A DNA stretch of 64,000 nt, taken from an uncultured Mucispirillum sp. Lineage in GTDB: Bacteria; Chrysiogenota; Deferribacteres; Deferribacterales; Mucispirillaceae. Numbering within the stretch: position 1 is the stretch's first letter; each line of letters starts with the position of its first letter. A program made the position numbers and the translations under genes. Below, piece by piece: positions 8,527-17,575 of the stretch. Location of the stretch: NCBI GenBank assembly GCA_944326705.1, contig CALVEY010000004.1, positions 1-64,000 of the forward strand. Reading direction: 5' to 3'. Below the pieces are notes generated by a model. That model saw nothing but the letters and a program-made list of their open reading frames with translations, searched no databases and was not told where the DNA came from.

Positions 8527-11166
8527 ATGATGAGAAAGTTATGTTTAGTAATAATTATCCTTATTATCAGCTTCAGCAGTTTATATGCTCAACAGCTTTT
8601 TTTAAGAAAGGATAAATATTTTACAGAAGTATATTTAAAACTTGATAAAAAAAATATCAAAAACATTGAAAAAGGCACAAATCAGGTAATTATATCGTTC
8701 CAAAACAGTATTAAGCAGCCTTTTTCTCAAGATATTAATGATGACTATGTATCAAGCATACGGGGCAGCGGCAGTAGTTTTGTAATCAATATTAAGCCTG
8801 ATGCAGAATTTTCTATTGTTAATGATACTGCAGGGGTTAAGGTTGTAGCTACTAAATCTAAAACTAATGACGATACTCTTTCAAGCTATGGAGTTGCAAA
8901 ACCGCTGCTTTCTACAAAATCTCAAGGTCTTGAAGATAAAAATATGCAGGATATGCTTGACCAGGCAGATAGATATATAGCTGCAAAACAGTTTGGGATG
9001 GGCGCGCAGGTGCTGCAGCAGATATTAGCTTCTACTCAAAATGAGTTTTATAAACAGGAAGCAATGTATAAGCTAGGTGAAACATATCTTTTAATGGGGC
9101 AGTATGACGGCCTTTATTATACAAGTGCTTATGAAATATTTGATGAATTTGTAAAACAGTATCCAGATAACTTCCGCACTCCAGATGCTCTTTTAAAATC
9201 TGCACAGGCAAAAGAAGATGCAAACCAACAGTTTGAAGCTATCAATACATACTTAAAAATATATAATACAGTGCCTGACTTAGAAACAAAAAGAGCTGCT
9301 TTGAAAAAAATGGCAGAACTTTATAAAAAAGTAGGTCAGGTTGATAAAGCAATAGAAACATATCTTTCATATCTTCGCAACTTTAAAACAGACCAGGATA
9401 TTATTAACGGCGAAGTTGGGCAGATGTATTATGATATGAACGAAGAAAACTTAGCATTTGAATATTTTTCTACATTAAATCTAGATGAGCTTTTAAATAA
9501 CCCAGATACTACTCTTGCACGGCTTAACTCTGTGGCAGATACTTTTTATAAAAAGAACAGGTTAGACCCTGCATTAAAGCTTTATACTCATATATATGAA
9601 AAATATCCAGATGATGCGTCAGCTAACACTGCAATTTTTAGAGCAGCTTCAATTCTGCATAATACAGGCAGGGAGACAGATGCAGACCAGCTTTTATTAA
9701 GGCTTAAACAGCTTTATCCAGACAGGGAAGGCGGTCAGAGAGCAACTATTGAGTATGCAGAAAAATACTTAAATACAAAACCTTATGAATACTGGAATAA
9801 GTTTTTTGAAGACTTATTTACAAGGCCTGACTCTTACGGACTTCATGAGCAGGCAAAATATATGCTTATAAAAACATTATATAAAGAAAACAGAATGGCA
9901 GAAGCTGTTGATATGATATCAAACTTTTTAGGAATGTATCCTGAAAGTAAATATTATGATGAGCTTAACACTATAAAAGAAGATTATATGTTTGCTCAGC
10001 TTTCAGATGTATATAATAAAAAAGATTATGTTACAGCAGAACCACTTATAAACAGGTTTAATGCAGAATATCCAAACTCTAAGTATAAACCTAGAACTGA
10101 TATTATGCTTAATGAAATAAAATACGGCAAAATTGACGGAATTTATAAAAATAATGATTATAAAAGTGTAATCTCTTTTGCCGAGGCTCAGCTTGCATCC
10201 CCTGACCCTGCAAAATACGGGGATAAAGCAAGGTGGGAAGCTTTGCTTGATGAAGCAACATATAAAGATATTAATGTTATATACGGCTCTAAAAACTACC
10301 CAGCAGCAAGGGCAGAAGCTAAAGAATATCTTGATAAGTTTAAAAACGGTAAATATAGAAAAGAAGTTTCTGCTATATTAGAAAATTCTATGCTTAAGCC
10401 TATGGAAGAATCATACAAGGCTCTTGATTATCCATCAGTAGTGCAGCTTTATGATGCAAATTCTGACTGGATAGGCTCATGGAATAATAAAGCATTTCAA
10501 GATAAAGTAAAAACTATGGTTGCAATGAGTGTTTACAGACTTGGCTCTCCAAGTAAAGCAAGAACTTTTTATGCAGAAATTACACCAAACCCTGCAAATA
10601 TGGACTATGCAGTCCTTGGTTATCTTTTAGGGGATAAAAACTTAAAAGCAGATGTAAACAGCTTTGATAAAGATACATTTAAATATATTATAGGCGAATT
10701 AGAACAGCTTGATACAGATATGGCGGTATCGCTGCTTGATAAATATACAAGGGATAAAAAATATGCACTCAGCTTAAAATATTCCCTTGCTAAAAATATA
10801 CCTAGTGATGCAAAACGCCAGCAGATACTTATGAGCATATATGATACTATAAGACAGGATACTGGAGCAAGGTTTGAAGGCAGTAATAATGTTTATATGG
10901 ATATAGGCTTAATTTTTTACAGGAAAAATGACTTTAAAAATGCAGTGCTTCCATTAAAACAGTTTACTGATAATTATAAGGAAAAAGATGACAGGCGGGC
11001 AGAAGCTTTATACTACCTTGGCAAATCATTTATTAATATGGGCGATGTTCAGCGTGGATATAATTATTATAACGATATAATATCAAATATTCCAACAAGT
11101 ATATATGCAGGTATAGCAAAAGGCGAGATGGAAGAAGATGAATGGCGTAAAAACCTTAATAAATAA
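8527..11166 (+). CDS. Exported tetratricopeptide-repeat protein
   Basis: The 879-residue product begins with a signal peptide (cleavage likely after Ala21, SLYA-QQ). A short beta-rich region at about residues 22-110 resembles AMIN-type domains. The rest, from about residue 145, is a long chain of TPR-like helix pairs, with recurrent YP-DN or YP-S-K turns such as FVKQYPDNFRTPDALL. Such proteins scaffold complexes in the periplasm. The exact partner cannot be read from the sequence. The start could be either of two adjacent ATG codons (8527 or 8530), and no strong ribosome site is visible. It lies 20 bases before a histidine kinase gene and may be co-transcribed with it. Confidence 0.8.
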   Translation: MMRKLCLVIIILIISFSSLYAQQLFLRKDKYFTEVYLKLDKKNIKNIEKGTNQVIISFQNSIKQPFSQDINDDYVSSIRGSGSSFVINIKPDAEFSIVNDTAGVKVVATKSKTNDDTLSSYGVAKPLLSTKSQGLEDKNMQDMLDQADRYIAAKQFGMGAQVLQQILASTQNEFYKQEAMYKLGETYLLMGQYDGLYYTSAYEIFDEFVKQYPDNFRTPDALLKSAQAKEDANQQFEAINTYLKIYNTVPDLETKRAALKKMAELYKKVGQVDKAIETYLSYLRNFKTDQDIINGEVGQMYYDMNEENLAFEYFSTLNLDELLNNPDTTLARLNSVADTFYKKNRLDPALKLYTHIYEKYPDDASANTAIFRAASILHNTGRETDADQLLLRLKQLYPDREGGQRATIEYAEKYLNTKPYEYWNKFFEDLFTRPDSYGLHEQAKYMLIKTLYKENRMAEAVDMISNFLGMYPESKYYDELNTIKEDYMFAQLSDVYNKKDYVTAEPLINRFNAEYPNSKYKPRTDIMLNEIKYGKIDGIYKNNDYKSVISFAEAQLASPDPAKYGDKARWEALLDEATYKDINVIYGSKNYPAARAEAKEYLDKFKNGKYRKEVSAILENSMLKPMEESYKALDYPSVVQLYDANSDWIGSWNNKAFQDKVKTMVAMSVYRLGSPSKARTFYAEITPNPANMDYAVLGYLLGDKNLKADVNSFDKDTFKYIIGELEQLDTDMAVSLLDKYTRDKKYALSLKYSLAKNIPSDAKRQQILMSIYDTIRQDTGARFEGSNNVYMDIGLIFYRKNDFKNAVLPLKQFTDNYKEKDDRRAEALYYLGKSFINMGDVQRGYNYYNDIISNIPTSIYAGIAKGEMEEDEWRKNLNK

Positions 11167-11186
11167 TATAGTAATAAGGTGATAAA

Positions 11187-12296
11187 TTGTCAGACATACA
11201 GAATATAGATGTAAATTTATTAAAAGAAGTTGTTGATGCAGTAAACAGAACAACAGAAAGTTTAAAAGAATCTTATGCTCTTTTGCAGAAAAAATTAGAG
11301 CAGACACAAGGGCTGTTAGATTCTGTGCTTGATAATACAAACTCTGCTATTATTGCTCAGGATAATAAAAACGGCGTGTTTTTAAAAAACAGGCGGGCAA
11401 AAGAATTAATAGAAGAGCTTGGATATGATAAAGTTTTTGGCATATTAAGCTCATTTCATACAAGTGGCGTTCATGATTATGATGATGAAGGCAGAAGATA
11501 TTTCAGGCTAAGCGTTAGTGCTTTAAAATCAGAAGATTCTGAAGGCTTTGTATATGTAATGGATGATATTACAAGGCTTAAAAAGTTTGAGCAGGAAAAG
11601 CAGCGCAACGAAAGGCTGCGTATTATGGGTGAAATGGCTGCAAATATTGCCCATGAAGTTAGAAACCCTCTTGGCTCTATTGAGCTTTATGCATCACTTT
11701 TAGCAAGGGATTTAGAGCAGGACCCTGATAAAAAAAGGCTGACAACATCTATAATAAAAGGTGTCCGCACTATTAATGCAGTTATAAGTAACACACTGCT
11801 TTTTGCAAAGGAAATTAAAATAAACCCATCTAAGCATGTGCTTGTAGATATTGTTGATGAAGTAGTTCTTTATCTGCAGCATATTATAAGAGATAAAAAA
11901 GTTAGAGTTATAAACAAGCTTGATGAAGAGCATATTGTTTTTTGCGATGAAGATATGTATAAGCAGGTTATAATGAACTTAATTGGCAATGCAGTAGATG
12001 CTGTAAATGTTGGCGGCGAGATTACTGTTACTTCTGAAATGACAGAAAAGGAAACTGTTCTGCATATTAGAGATAACGGCTGTGGGATAGATGAAGATAT
12101 GCTTTCCCGCCTTTTTATGCCATTTCAAACAACAAAGGCAAAAGGCACTGGCTTAGGTCTTTCTATATCATATAAAATTATAAAAGCCCATGGGGGAGAT
12201 ATTACAGCAGAAAGCAACGGTAAAGATTATACAATGTTTACTGTAACACTGCCAACTGCTGAGTATGCTTTAACTGGTGGAGAAAATAATGATTGA
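11187..12296 (+). CDS. Soluble PAS-type sensor histidine kinase (NtrB/FlrB-like)
   Basis: The 369-residue kinase has no membrane segment. An N-terminal coiled coil (about 15-45) leads into a PAS-like domain (about 45-130). The dimerisation and phosphoacceptor domain has His156 in NIAHEVRNPLGS, and the ATPase domain has NLIGNAVDAV, DNGCGI and KGTGLGL as N, G1 and G2 boxes. It starts with TTG, supported by the ribosome site AAGGTG seven bases upstream. Its stop overlaps the start of the NtrC-type regulator, so it very probably phosphorylates that protein. Cytosolic kinases of this build control flagellar (FlrB/FleS/FlgS) or nitrogen regulons. Which applies here is not shown. Confidence 0.9.
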   Translation: MSDIQNIDVNLLKEVVDAVNRTTESLKESYALLQKKLEQTQGLLDSVLDNTNSAIIAQDNKNGVFLKNRRAKELIEELGYDKVFGILSSFHTSGVHDYDDEGRRYFRLSVSALKSEDSEGFVYVMDDITRLKKFEQEKQRNERLRIMGEMAANIAHEVRNPLGSIELYASLLARDLEQDPDKKRLTTSIIKGVRTINAVISNTLLFAKEIKINPSKHVLVDIVDEVVLYLQHIIRDKKVRVINKLDEEHIVFCDEDMYKQVIMNLIGNAVDAVNVGGEITVTSEMTEKETVLHIRDNGCGIDEDMLSRLFMPFQTTKAKGTGLGLSISYKIIKAHGGDITAESNGKDYTMFTVTLPTAEYALTGGENND

Positions 12297-13749
12297 TAAA
12301 AATATTTTGATAGTTGATGATGATGACAACATGCGGGAAGCCATGAAAGAAACTGTATTAAGGCTAGGAGTAAGCGTAGATACAGCGGAAAATGGGCGTA
12401 TTGGTTTTGAAAAAGCAACGAAGAAAGTATATGATTTAATCATAAGTGATATGCGTATGCCTGAAATAGACGGGCTTTCTATGTTTGAAATGTTAAAAGC
12501 TACAGGTATAAAAACACCAGTGTGTTTTGTTACAGCTTACGGCTCAGTAACAGGTGCTGTAGAAGCCTTAAAGATAGGTGCTTATGACTATATATTAAAG
12601 CCATTTTCACCAGAAGTTATAGAAGAGTTAATAAGAAGAACATTTGAGCTTGCAGGAAGTGAAAGCAGCGCCTCAGTAAATAAGGCATCAGAAGATAACA
12701 GTAAAAAAGGCACAGTTTACAAAAGTGCTTATATGGAGCATATTTTTACTTTGGCAAAAGATGTGGCAGAAAGCGAAGCTACAGTTTTAATTACTGGTGA
12801 ATCTGGAACAGGTAAAGAAGTGCTTGCAAGGTTTATTCATGAAAATTCAGGTCATGCAAAAGGACCATTTGTTGCCGTAAACTGTGCAGCAATACCAGAA
12901 AATTTAATAGAAAGTGAGCTTTTTGGTTATGAAAAAGGTGCATTTACTGGTGCAGTTAATAAAAAAATAGGTAAATTTGAAGCAGCTGACGGCGGCACTA
13001 TACTGCTTGATGAAATAGGCGAAATACCTTTGCATTTACAGGCAAAACTTTTAAGGGTGCTTCAGGAAAGAGAAGTGGAAAGGCTTGGTGCATTAAAGCC
13101 TTCTAAAATAAATACAAGGGTGCTTGCCACAACTAACAGAAACTTAAAAGTAATGAGTGAAGAAGGCACTTTCAGGGAAGATTTATATTACAGGCTTAAT
13201 GTTATTAGTATGGAGCTTCCGCCTTTAAGAGACAGAAAAGAAGATGTGGCAGACTTATCATCATTTTTTATAAAAAAATATTCAGAGATAAATAAAAAAC
13301 CAGTTAAGCCATTATCTGATGATGCTTTAAAAACACTGCAGAGTTATGAATGGCCTGGTAATGTAAGAGAGCTTGAACATACTATTGAAAGAGCAGTTGT
13401 TCTTTCAAAAACTGCTGAAATTACATCAAAAGATTTATTTCTGCATGGTATAACTATTGCAGGCTTTAAATCAAACCCTAAGGAAGAAATAAAAGATATT
13501 ATAAAAGAAGAAAGGGCAGAAAAAGAAGTTAAAGAAGTAAAACATACTGCTGAAGAAAGCAAGGTAGATAATGCAGTAGGCAGAACTATTGCAGATGTGG
13601 AGCAGGAATTAATACTTAAAACTCTGCAGGACGTTGCAGGAAACAGAACAAAAGCAGCTGAAATATTAGGCATAACTGTAAGAACTTTAAGAAATAAGTT
13701 AAATGAATACAGAGATGCAGGTATTGATGTGGAAGAATATTTAAAATAA
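12289..13749 (+). CDS. Sigma-54-dependent NtrC-family response regulator
   Basis: I place the start at ATG 12289, after the ribosome site GGTGGAG, rather than at the in-frame GTG 12277. The 486-residue product has a receiver domain with Asp54 as phosphoacceptor. A sigma-54 AAA+ domain follows, with Walker A GESGTGKE at 170-177, the sigma-54 contact loop GAFTGA at 217-222 and Walker B LLDEIGE. A Glu/Lys-rich linker leads to a Fis-type helix-turn-helix at the C-terminus (NRTKAAEILGITVRTLRNKL). It activates sigma-54 promoters when phosphorylated, presumably by the kinase whose gene it overlaps by 8 bases. The regulon is unknown; flagellar control is a reasonable guess. Confidence 0.93.
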   Translation: MIDKNILIVDDDDNMREAMKETVLRLGVSVDTAENGRIGFEKATKKVYDLIISDMRMPEIDGLSMFEMLKATGIKTPVCFVTAYGSVTGAVEALKIGAYDYILKPFSPEVIEELIRRTFELAGSESSASVNKASEDNSKKGTVYKSAYMEHIFTLAKDVAESEATVLITGESGTGKEVLARFIHENSGHAKGPFVAVNCAAIPENLIESELFGYEKGAFTGAVNKKIGKFEAADGGTILLDEIGEIPLHLQAKLLRVLQEREVERLGALKPSKINTRVLATTNRNLKVMSEEGTFREDLYYRLNVISMELPPLRDRKEDVADLSSFFIKKYSEINKKPVKPLSDDALKTLQSYEWPGNVRELEHTIERAVVLSKTAEITSKDLFLHGITIAGFKSNPKEEIKDIIKEERAEKEVKEVKHTAEESKVDNAVGRTIADVEQELILKTLQDVAGNRTKAAEILGITVRTLRNKLNEYRDAGIDVEEYLK

Positions 13750-13779
13750 TAATCATATACATATATAAGGAGTATATTC

Positions 13780-15435
13780 TTGAAAGAAAAACTTACATTA
13801 ATCATTGATGAAATAGTAAAAGATATGCTGAATACTGCAGGGGTGTCAGAAGAAGTATCTTTTACACTTGTTATACCAGAAAAAGAAGAACATGGGGATT
13901 TTGCATGTAATGCAGCTATGCAGCTTGTGCGTTATTTAAAGAAAAACCCTAAAATGATAGCTGAAGAAATATGCACAGCATTAGTTGAAAAAATGAATGG
14001 TCAGGTAACTGTAGAGATTGCTGGTCCTGGATTTATAAATATAAAAATAGCAAAAAGCTTTTTTGCAGAAACTGTTATGGATATTATTAATGATAAAAAA
14101 TATTTCCACAATAATACAGGTAAAGGAAAAAAAGCAATGGTAGAGTTTGTTAGTGCAAACCCAACAGGACCGCTGCATATAGGGCATGGCAGAGGGGCTG
14201 CTTATGGTGATTCTGTTGCAAGAGTGCTTTCTATGTCTGGGTATGATGTAACAAGAGAATATTATGTTAATGATGCAGGCAACCAGATGAATAATCTGGC
14301 ATTAAGTGTATATTCCAGATATGCAGAGCTTTTAGGCAGGGCAGAAGAGGTGCCGTTTCCAGAAGCAGGCTACCATGGCGACTATATAAAAGATATATCT
14401 GCTGAGCTTTTAAAAGAAAGAAAAGATATATTAGATATTGATAAAAAAGAGGCATTAGAAATCTGTCTTGATATAGCTGTGAAAACTATTCAAAGTGATA
14501 TAGATGATGATTTAAAAGAATTTAGAGTAGAATTTCATAACTATTTCAGTGAAAAAAGTCTATATAAGCAGGGCTTAATAGACAAAGCACTTGAAAAATT
14601 AAGCAAGTCTGGCAAAACTTTTGAGCAGGACGGAGCATTATGGCTTAATACTTCAAGTATGGGCGATGATAAAGACAGAGTATTAAGAAAATCTACAGGT
14701 GAATATACTTATTTTACTCCAGATATTGCATATCATCAGAATAAATATGACAGAGGATATGAATATTTAGTAGATATATGGGGAGCAGACCACCATGGCT
14801 ATATTAAAAGAATGCAGTGCGCTTTAGAGTGCTTAAACCATGATTTATCTACATTTAAAGTATCATTAATCCAAATGGTTAATTTAATACAGAATGGGGA
14901 AAAAATCAGTATGTCTACAAGAAGTGGCGAATTTATACCACTTTCATGGCTTATTGATGAAGTTGGCATTGATGCAGCAAGGTTTTTCTATAATATGAGA
15001 AGTCATGATGCTCAGTTTGATTTTGATATAGATTTAGCAAAATCAAAATCAAATGATAACCCTGTATATTATATTCAGTATGCACATGCAAGGGTGCACA
15101 GCTTAATAGCAAATGCTGAAGAAAAAGGCATAAAATATGAAAGAGGAAAAGGCTTGGAAAAAGCTCTTGGCACAGAAGAAATACAACTTATTAAAAATAT
15201 GATAAGGTTAAAATATGTTATTGAGCTTGCAGCGCTCCATTTAGAGCCTCATAGAGTTGCTTATCATTTACAGGAGCTTGCAGCAGCATTTCATTCATAT
15301 TATTACAGTAATAAAATATTAAACCCTGAAGATAAAGAGCTTACAACAGGCAGGCTCTCATTATGTGAAGCTGTTGCTGTAACTATTAAAACAGGGCTTG
15401 AAATATTAGGTGTTTCTGCACCTGAAAAAATGTAG
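13780..15435 (+). CDS. argS: Arginyl-tRNA synthetase
   Basis: This class I aminoacyl-tRNA synthetase charges tRNA-Arg. The 551-residue length is normal. The N-terminal additional domain spans about residues 1-110. The class signature PLHIGHGRGA puts HIGH at 133-136. The KMSKS-equivalent loop reads KISMSTRSGEF and the C-terminal DALR anticodon-binding domain follows. The start is TTG at 13780, supported by AAGGAG seven bases upstream. The SPOR protein gene begins eight bases past the stop, so the two are likely one transcript. Confidence 0.96.
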   Translation: MKEKLTLIIDEIVKDMLNTAGVSEEVSFTLVIPEKEEHGDFACNAAMQLVRYLKKNPKMIAEEICTALVEKMNGQVTVEIAGPGFINIKIAKSFFAETVMDIINDKKYFHNNTGKGKKAMVEFVSANPTGPLHIGHGRGAAYGDSVARVLSMSGYDVTREYYVNDAGNQMNNLALSVYSRYAELLGRAEEVPFPEAGYHGDYIKDISAELLKERKDILDIDKKEALEICLDIAVKTIQSDIDDDLKEFRVEFHNYFSEKSLYKQGLIDKALEKLSKSGKTFEQDGALWLNTSSMGDDKDRVLRKSTGEYTYFTPDIAYHQNKYDRGYEYLVDIWGADHHGYIKRMQCALECLNHDLSTFKVSLIQMVNLIQNGEKISMSTRSGEFIPLSWLIDEVGIDAARFFYNMRSHDAQFDFDIDLAKSKSNDNPVYYIQYAHARVHSLIANAEEKGIKYERGKGLEKALGTEEIQLIKNMIRLKYVIELAALHLEPHRVAYHLQELAAAFHSYYYSNKILNPEDKELTTGRLSLCEAVAVTIKTGLEILGVSAPEKM

Positions 15436-15442
15436 GTGTATC

Positions 15443-16222
15443 ATGGCAGAAGATAATAAAAATTCATTCAGGGATATGATTTTAATCATATTTGTAGTGC
15501 TTATATGTTTTGGTATTACAATATATGGTATAGCATATTTAACAGGCAAAGTATTTTCAAGCAGTCCAGAGCCTGAGGTGGCAGCAAATGAAAGACCGAA
15601 GGAAGTAACAACTAACCCGCAGGAAGGTGACACTTTAACTTTCACATCAATGGGTGAGACAGCTGATGAAGTTATGCCTGATGGAGATAATATCCGCACA
15701 ACAGTTACACCGCCAAAGCAGAATAATACAGAGATGGCTGCAGTAGAGCAGGATAGTGCTGCTCCAATCCCTGCACCAGTTGTGGAAGAAAAACCTGTGC
15801 AGACAGCCGAACCTGTTAAACAGCAGGAAATTAAAGAAACTGCAAAGCAAAAAGAAGAAGTGCAGAAAATTCCACCTGCAAAAAAAGTGGAGCAGGCAAA
15901 ACCAAAACAGGAAGCAGCTCCAAAACCTGCACCTAAAAAAGAAGAGCCTAAAAAAGAAACTGTAAAAGCTGCACCACCTGCCCAGACTGGCGCTTATGTA
16001 GTTCAGCTTTTAGCTGTTCAGTCAAGAGATGCAGCAGAGAAAGAGGCAGCAAAATATAGAAGTAAATATCCAGATGTGTTTATAAAACAGGTGGTTATAA
16101 ACGGCAAAACATGGTACAGGGTGCGTCTTGGTGTAAGTGCTACAAAAGAGCAGGCACAGCAGAAAGCTGACAGAGTAGCATCTGAATTTAAAATAAAACC
16201 AATTGTTACTAAAAATAACTAA
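15443..16222 (+). CDS. SPOR-domain inner-membrane protein
   Basis: I choose ATG 15443, which follows TAGGTG; an upstream in-frame start would overlap argS. The 259-residue product has one membrane segment at about residues 11-34. A long Pro/Lys/Glu/Ala-rich periplasmic linker follows, then a C-terminal SPOR domain at about 185-259 (GAYVVQLLAVQSRDAAEKEA and KTWYRVRLG). SPOR domains bind denuded glycan strands of peptidoglycan and target proteins to the division septum. An argS-SPOR order is common in Gram-negatives. A division or cell-wall role is inferred from the domain only. Confidence 0.9.
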   Translation: MAEDNKNSFRDMILIIFVVLICFGITIYGIAYLTGKVFSSSPEPEVAANERPKEVTTNPQEGDTLTFTSMGETADEVMPDGDNIRTTVTPPKQNNTEMAAVEQDSAAPIPAPVVEEKPVQTAEPVKQQEIKETAKQKEEVQKIPPAKKVEQAKPKQEAAPKPAPKKEEPKKETVKAAPPAQTGAYVVQLLAVQSRDAAEKEAAKYRSKYPDVFIKQVVINGKTWYRVRLGVSATKEQAQQKADRVASEFKIKPIVTKNN

Positions 16223-16225
16223 TAT

Positions 16226-17386
16226 ATGAAGAAATTATCAGTATTAATATTTGTTTTTGTATTTTACAGTGCAGCATGCAGTGAAACTATAATTTCCAGT
16301 GAAGATATATATTTAATCAATGGTGCACAGGTATTTGTCCTTGATGAAAGATATAATGGTAATCTTGATTTATTTTTCAAGGAAGTAAAATCAAAGGGTA
16401 TTAATACTGTTTTTTTTAGAGTATTTCATAATAATAAAGACAGAAGCCACTTAAATATGCCTTTAAACTGCGAAAGTGGTGTCTATTTTGAAACAAAACA
16501 CGCCTGCACAGTAAATAATCTTTTAAAAGATATGGTAGATTATGCCCATAAAAATAATATTAAACTTTATGCGTGGATGGCAACCCGTTCGCTTTCATTT
16601 TTAAAGACAGCAGATAATATGAGTATGAGCTTAAGTGCAGAGGGTTGCGATGTTACAGGCTATGGTGCAAATATATTTAAAAAGGAAGTGCGCGATACCC
16701 TGCTTAACCTTTTTGAAGATTTAGCAAAATATGAAATAGACGGCATACTTTTTCAAGATGATTTTATAATAAAATATACAGAGGGCAGTGATAAATATGC
16801 AGCTGCACTTTTTAAGAAAGAAACAGGGATAGAAGTAAAAAAAGAAAACTTTTTTAAAAGCATAAAAGAATATAACGGCAGAAAAGTTTTTTCAGAATAT
16901 AAAGATGAATTTTATGTATGGGCAGAATGGAAAAGCAGTCAGCTTGCTTTATTGTTTAAAGAATTAAAAGAACGGGCAAAAACAGTAAACCCTAAAATAA
17001 AGTTTGCAGCAAATGTATATTATGAAACACCTGTTGATGAGGCGGCAGCTTTATCATGGTATTCTCAAAAACTTTCCACTTTAAAATCTGCAGGGGCAGA
17101 TTATTTTGCAGTAATGGGCTATTTTGAGCAAATCAGCAGCGAGCAGAAATTAGACAGAGTAGAAACAGCATCACTTATTGGCAGTATTGCAGAAAATGCT
17201 GTAAAAGTAATGGGTAATGAAAAAGCTGTTATAATGAAGCTCCAGTCCAGGTCATTTTTAGGAAAAGGTATGCTTTCTTATGATGATTATAAACTTGTAT
17301 GCAGGCAGGTAAAACTTGCAGGCAATATAAGCTATGCTGTGGTACCAGTGTTTTCTTCTGATGATATTTATATGTGTCCAAAGTAG
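16226..17386 (+). CDS. PgaB C-terminal-like glycoside hydrolase (GH153-type) protein
   Basis: The 386-residue product has an export signal at residues 1-18; Cys18 in SAAC could be a lipid site. The mature part looks like the C-terminal hydrolase domain of PgaB: a TIM-barrel-like protein with FRVFHNN near 66 and YAWMAT near 116. The hallmark IDGILFQDDF near 171-180 has paired Asp178-Asp179 as likely catalytic acids. In PgaB this domain cuts de-N-acetylated poly-N-acetylglucosamine. Here the deacetylase domain is absent and no pga synthase or exporter lies nearby. The substrate is therefore open and could be peptidoglycan or a surface polymer. It starts three bases after the SPOR gene. Confidence 0.75.
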   Translation: MKKLSVLIFVFVFYSAACSETIISSEDIYLINGAQVFVLDERYNGNLDLFFKEVKSKGINTVFFRVFHNNKDRSHLNMPLNCESGVYFETKHACTVNNLLKDMVDYAHKNNIKLYAWMATRSLSFLKTADNMSMSLSAEGCDVTGYGANIFKKEVRDTLLNLFEDLAKYEIDGILFQDDFIIKYTEGSDKYAAALFKKETGIEVKKENFFKSIKEYNGRKVFSEYKDEFYVWAEWKSSQLALLFKELKERAKTVNPKIKFAANVYYETPVDEAAALSWYSQKLSTLKSAGADYFAVMGYFEQISSEQKLDRVETASLIGSIAENAVKVMGNEKAVIMKLQSRSFLGKGMLSYDDYKLVCRQVKLAGNISYAVVPVFSSDDIYMCPK

Positions 17387-17575
17387 ATGATATAAGATAA
17401 AATTTGTCTTTGTTGAAGAAAATGTGATGAAAAATTTTTAGAATATTATTTTATTTATAATATATTTATAAGATTTCTAATAAAATAAAACACTTTTTTA
17501 TAAAAATATTTCTTGCAAAATTTTAAAAAAGGTTTATTCAATAATAATAACGACAATATAAAAAAGGAGCAATCT

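Noticed and set aside
13344-13805. 153-codon minus-strand frame across the end of the NtrC-type gene
   Set aside because: The plus-strand Fis-type helix-turn-helix is unambiguous, and the minus frame reads as low-complexity Ser/Leu shadow.
15756-15965. Lys/Gln-rich plus-strand frame inside the SPOR gene
   Set aside because: It is an out-of-frame reading of the Pro/Lys/Glu-rich linker codons.
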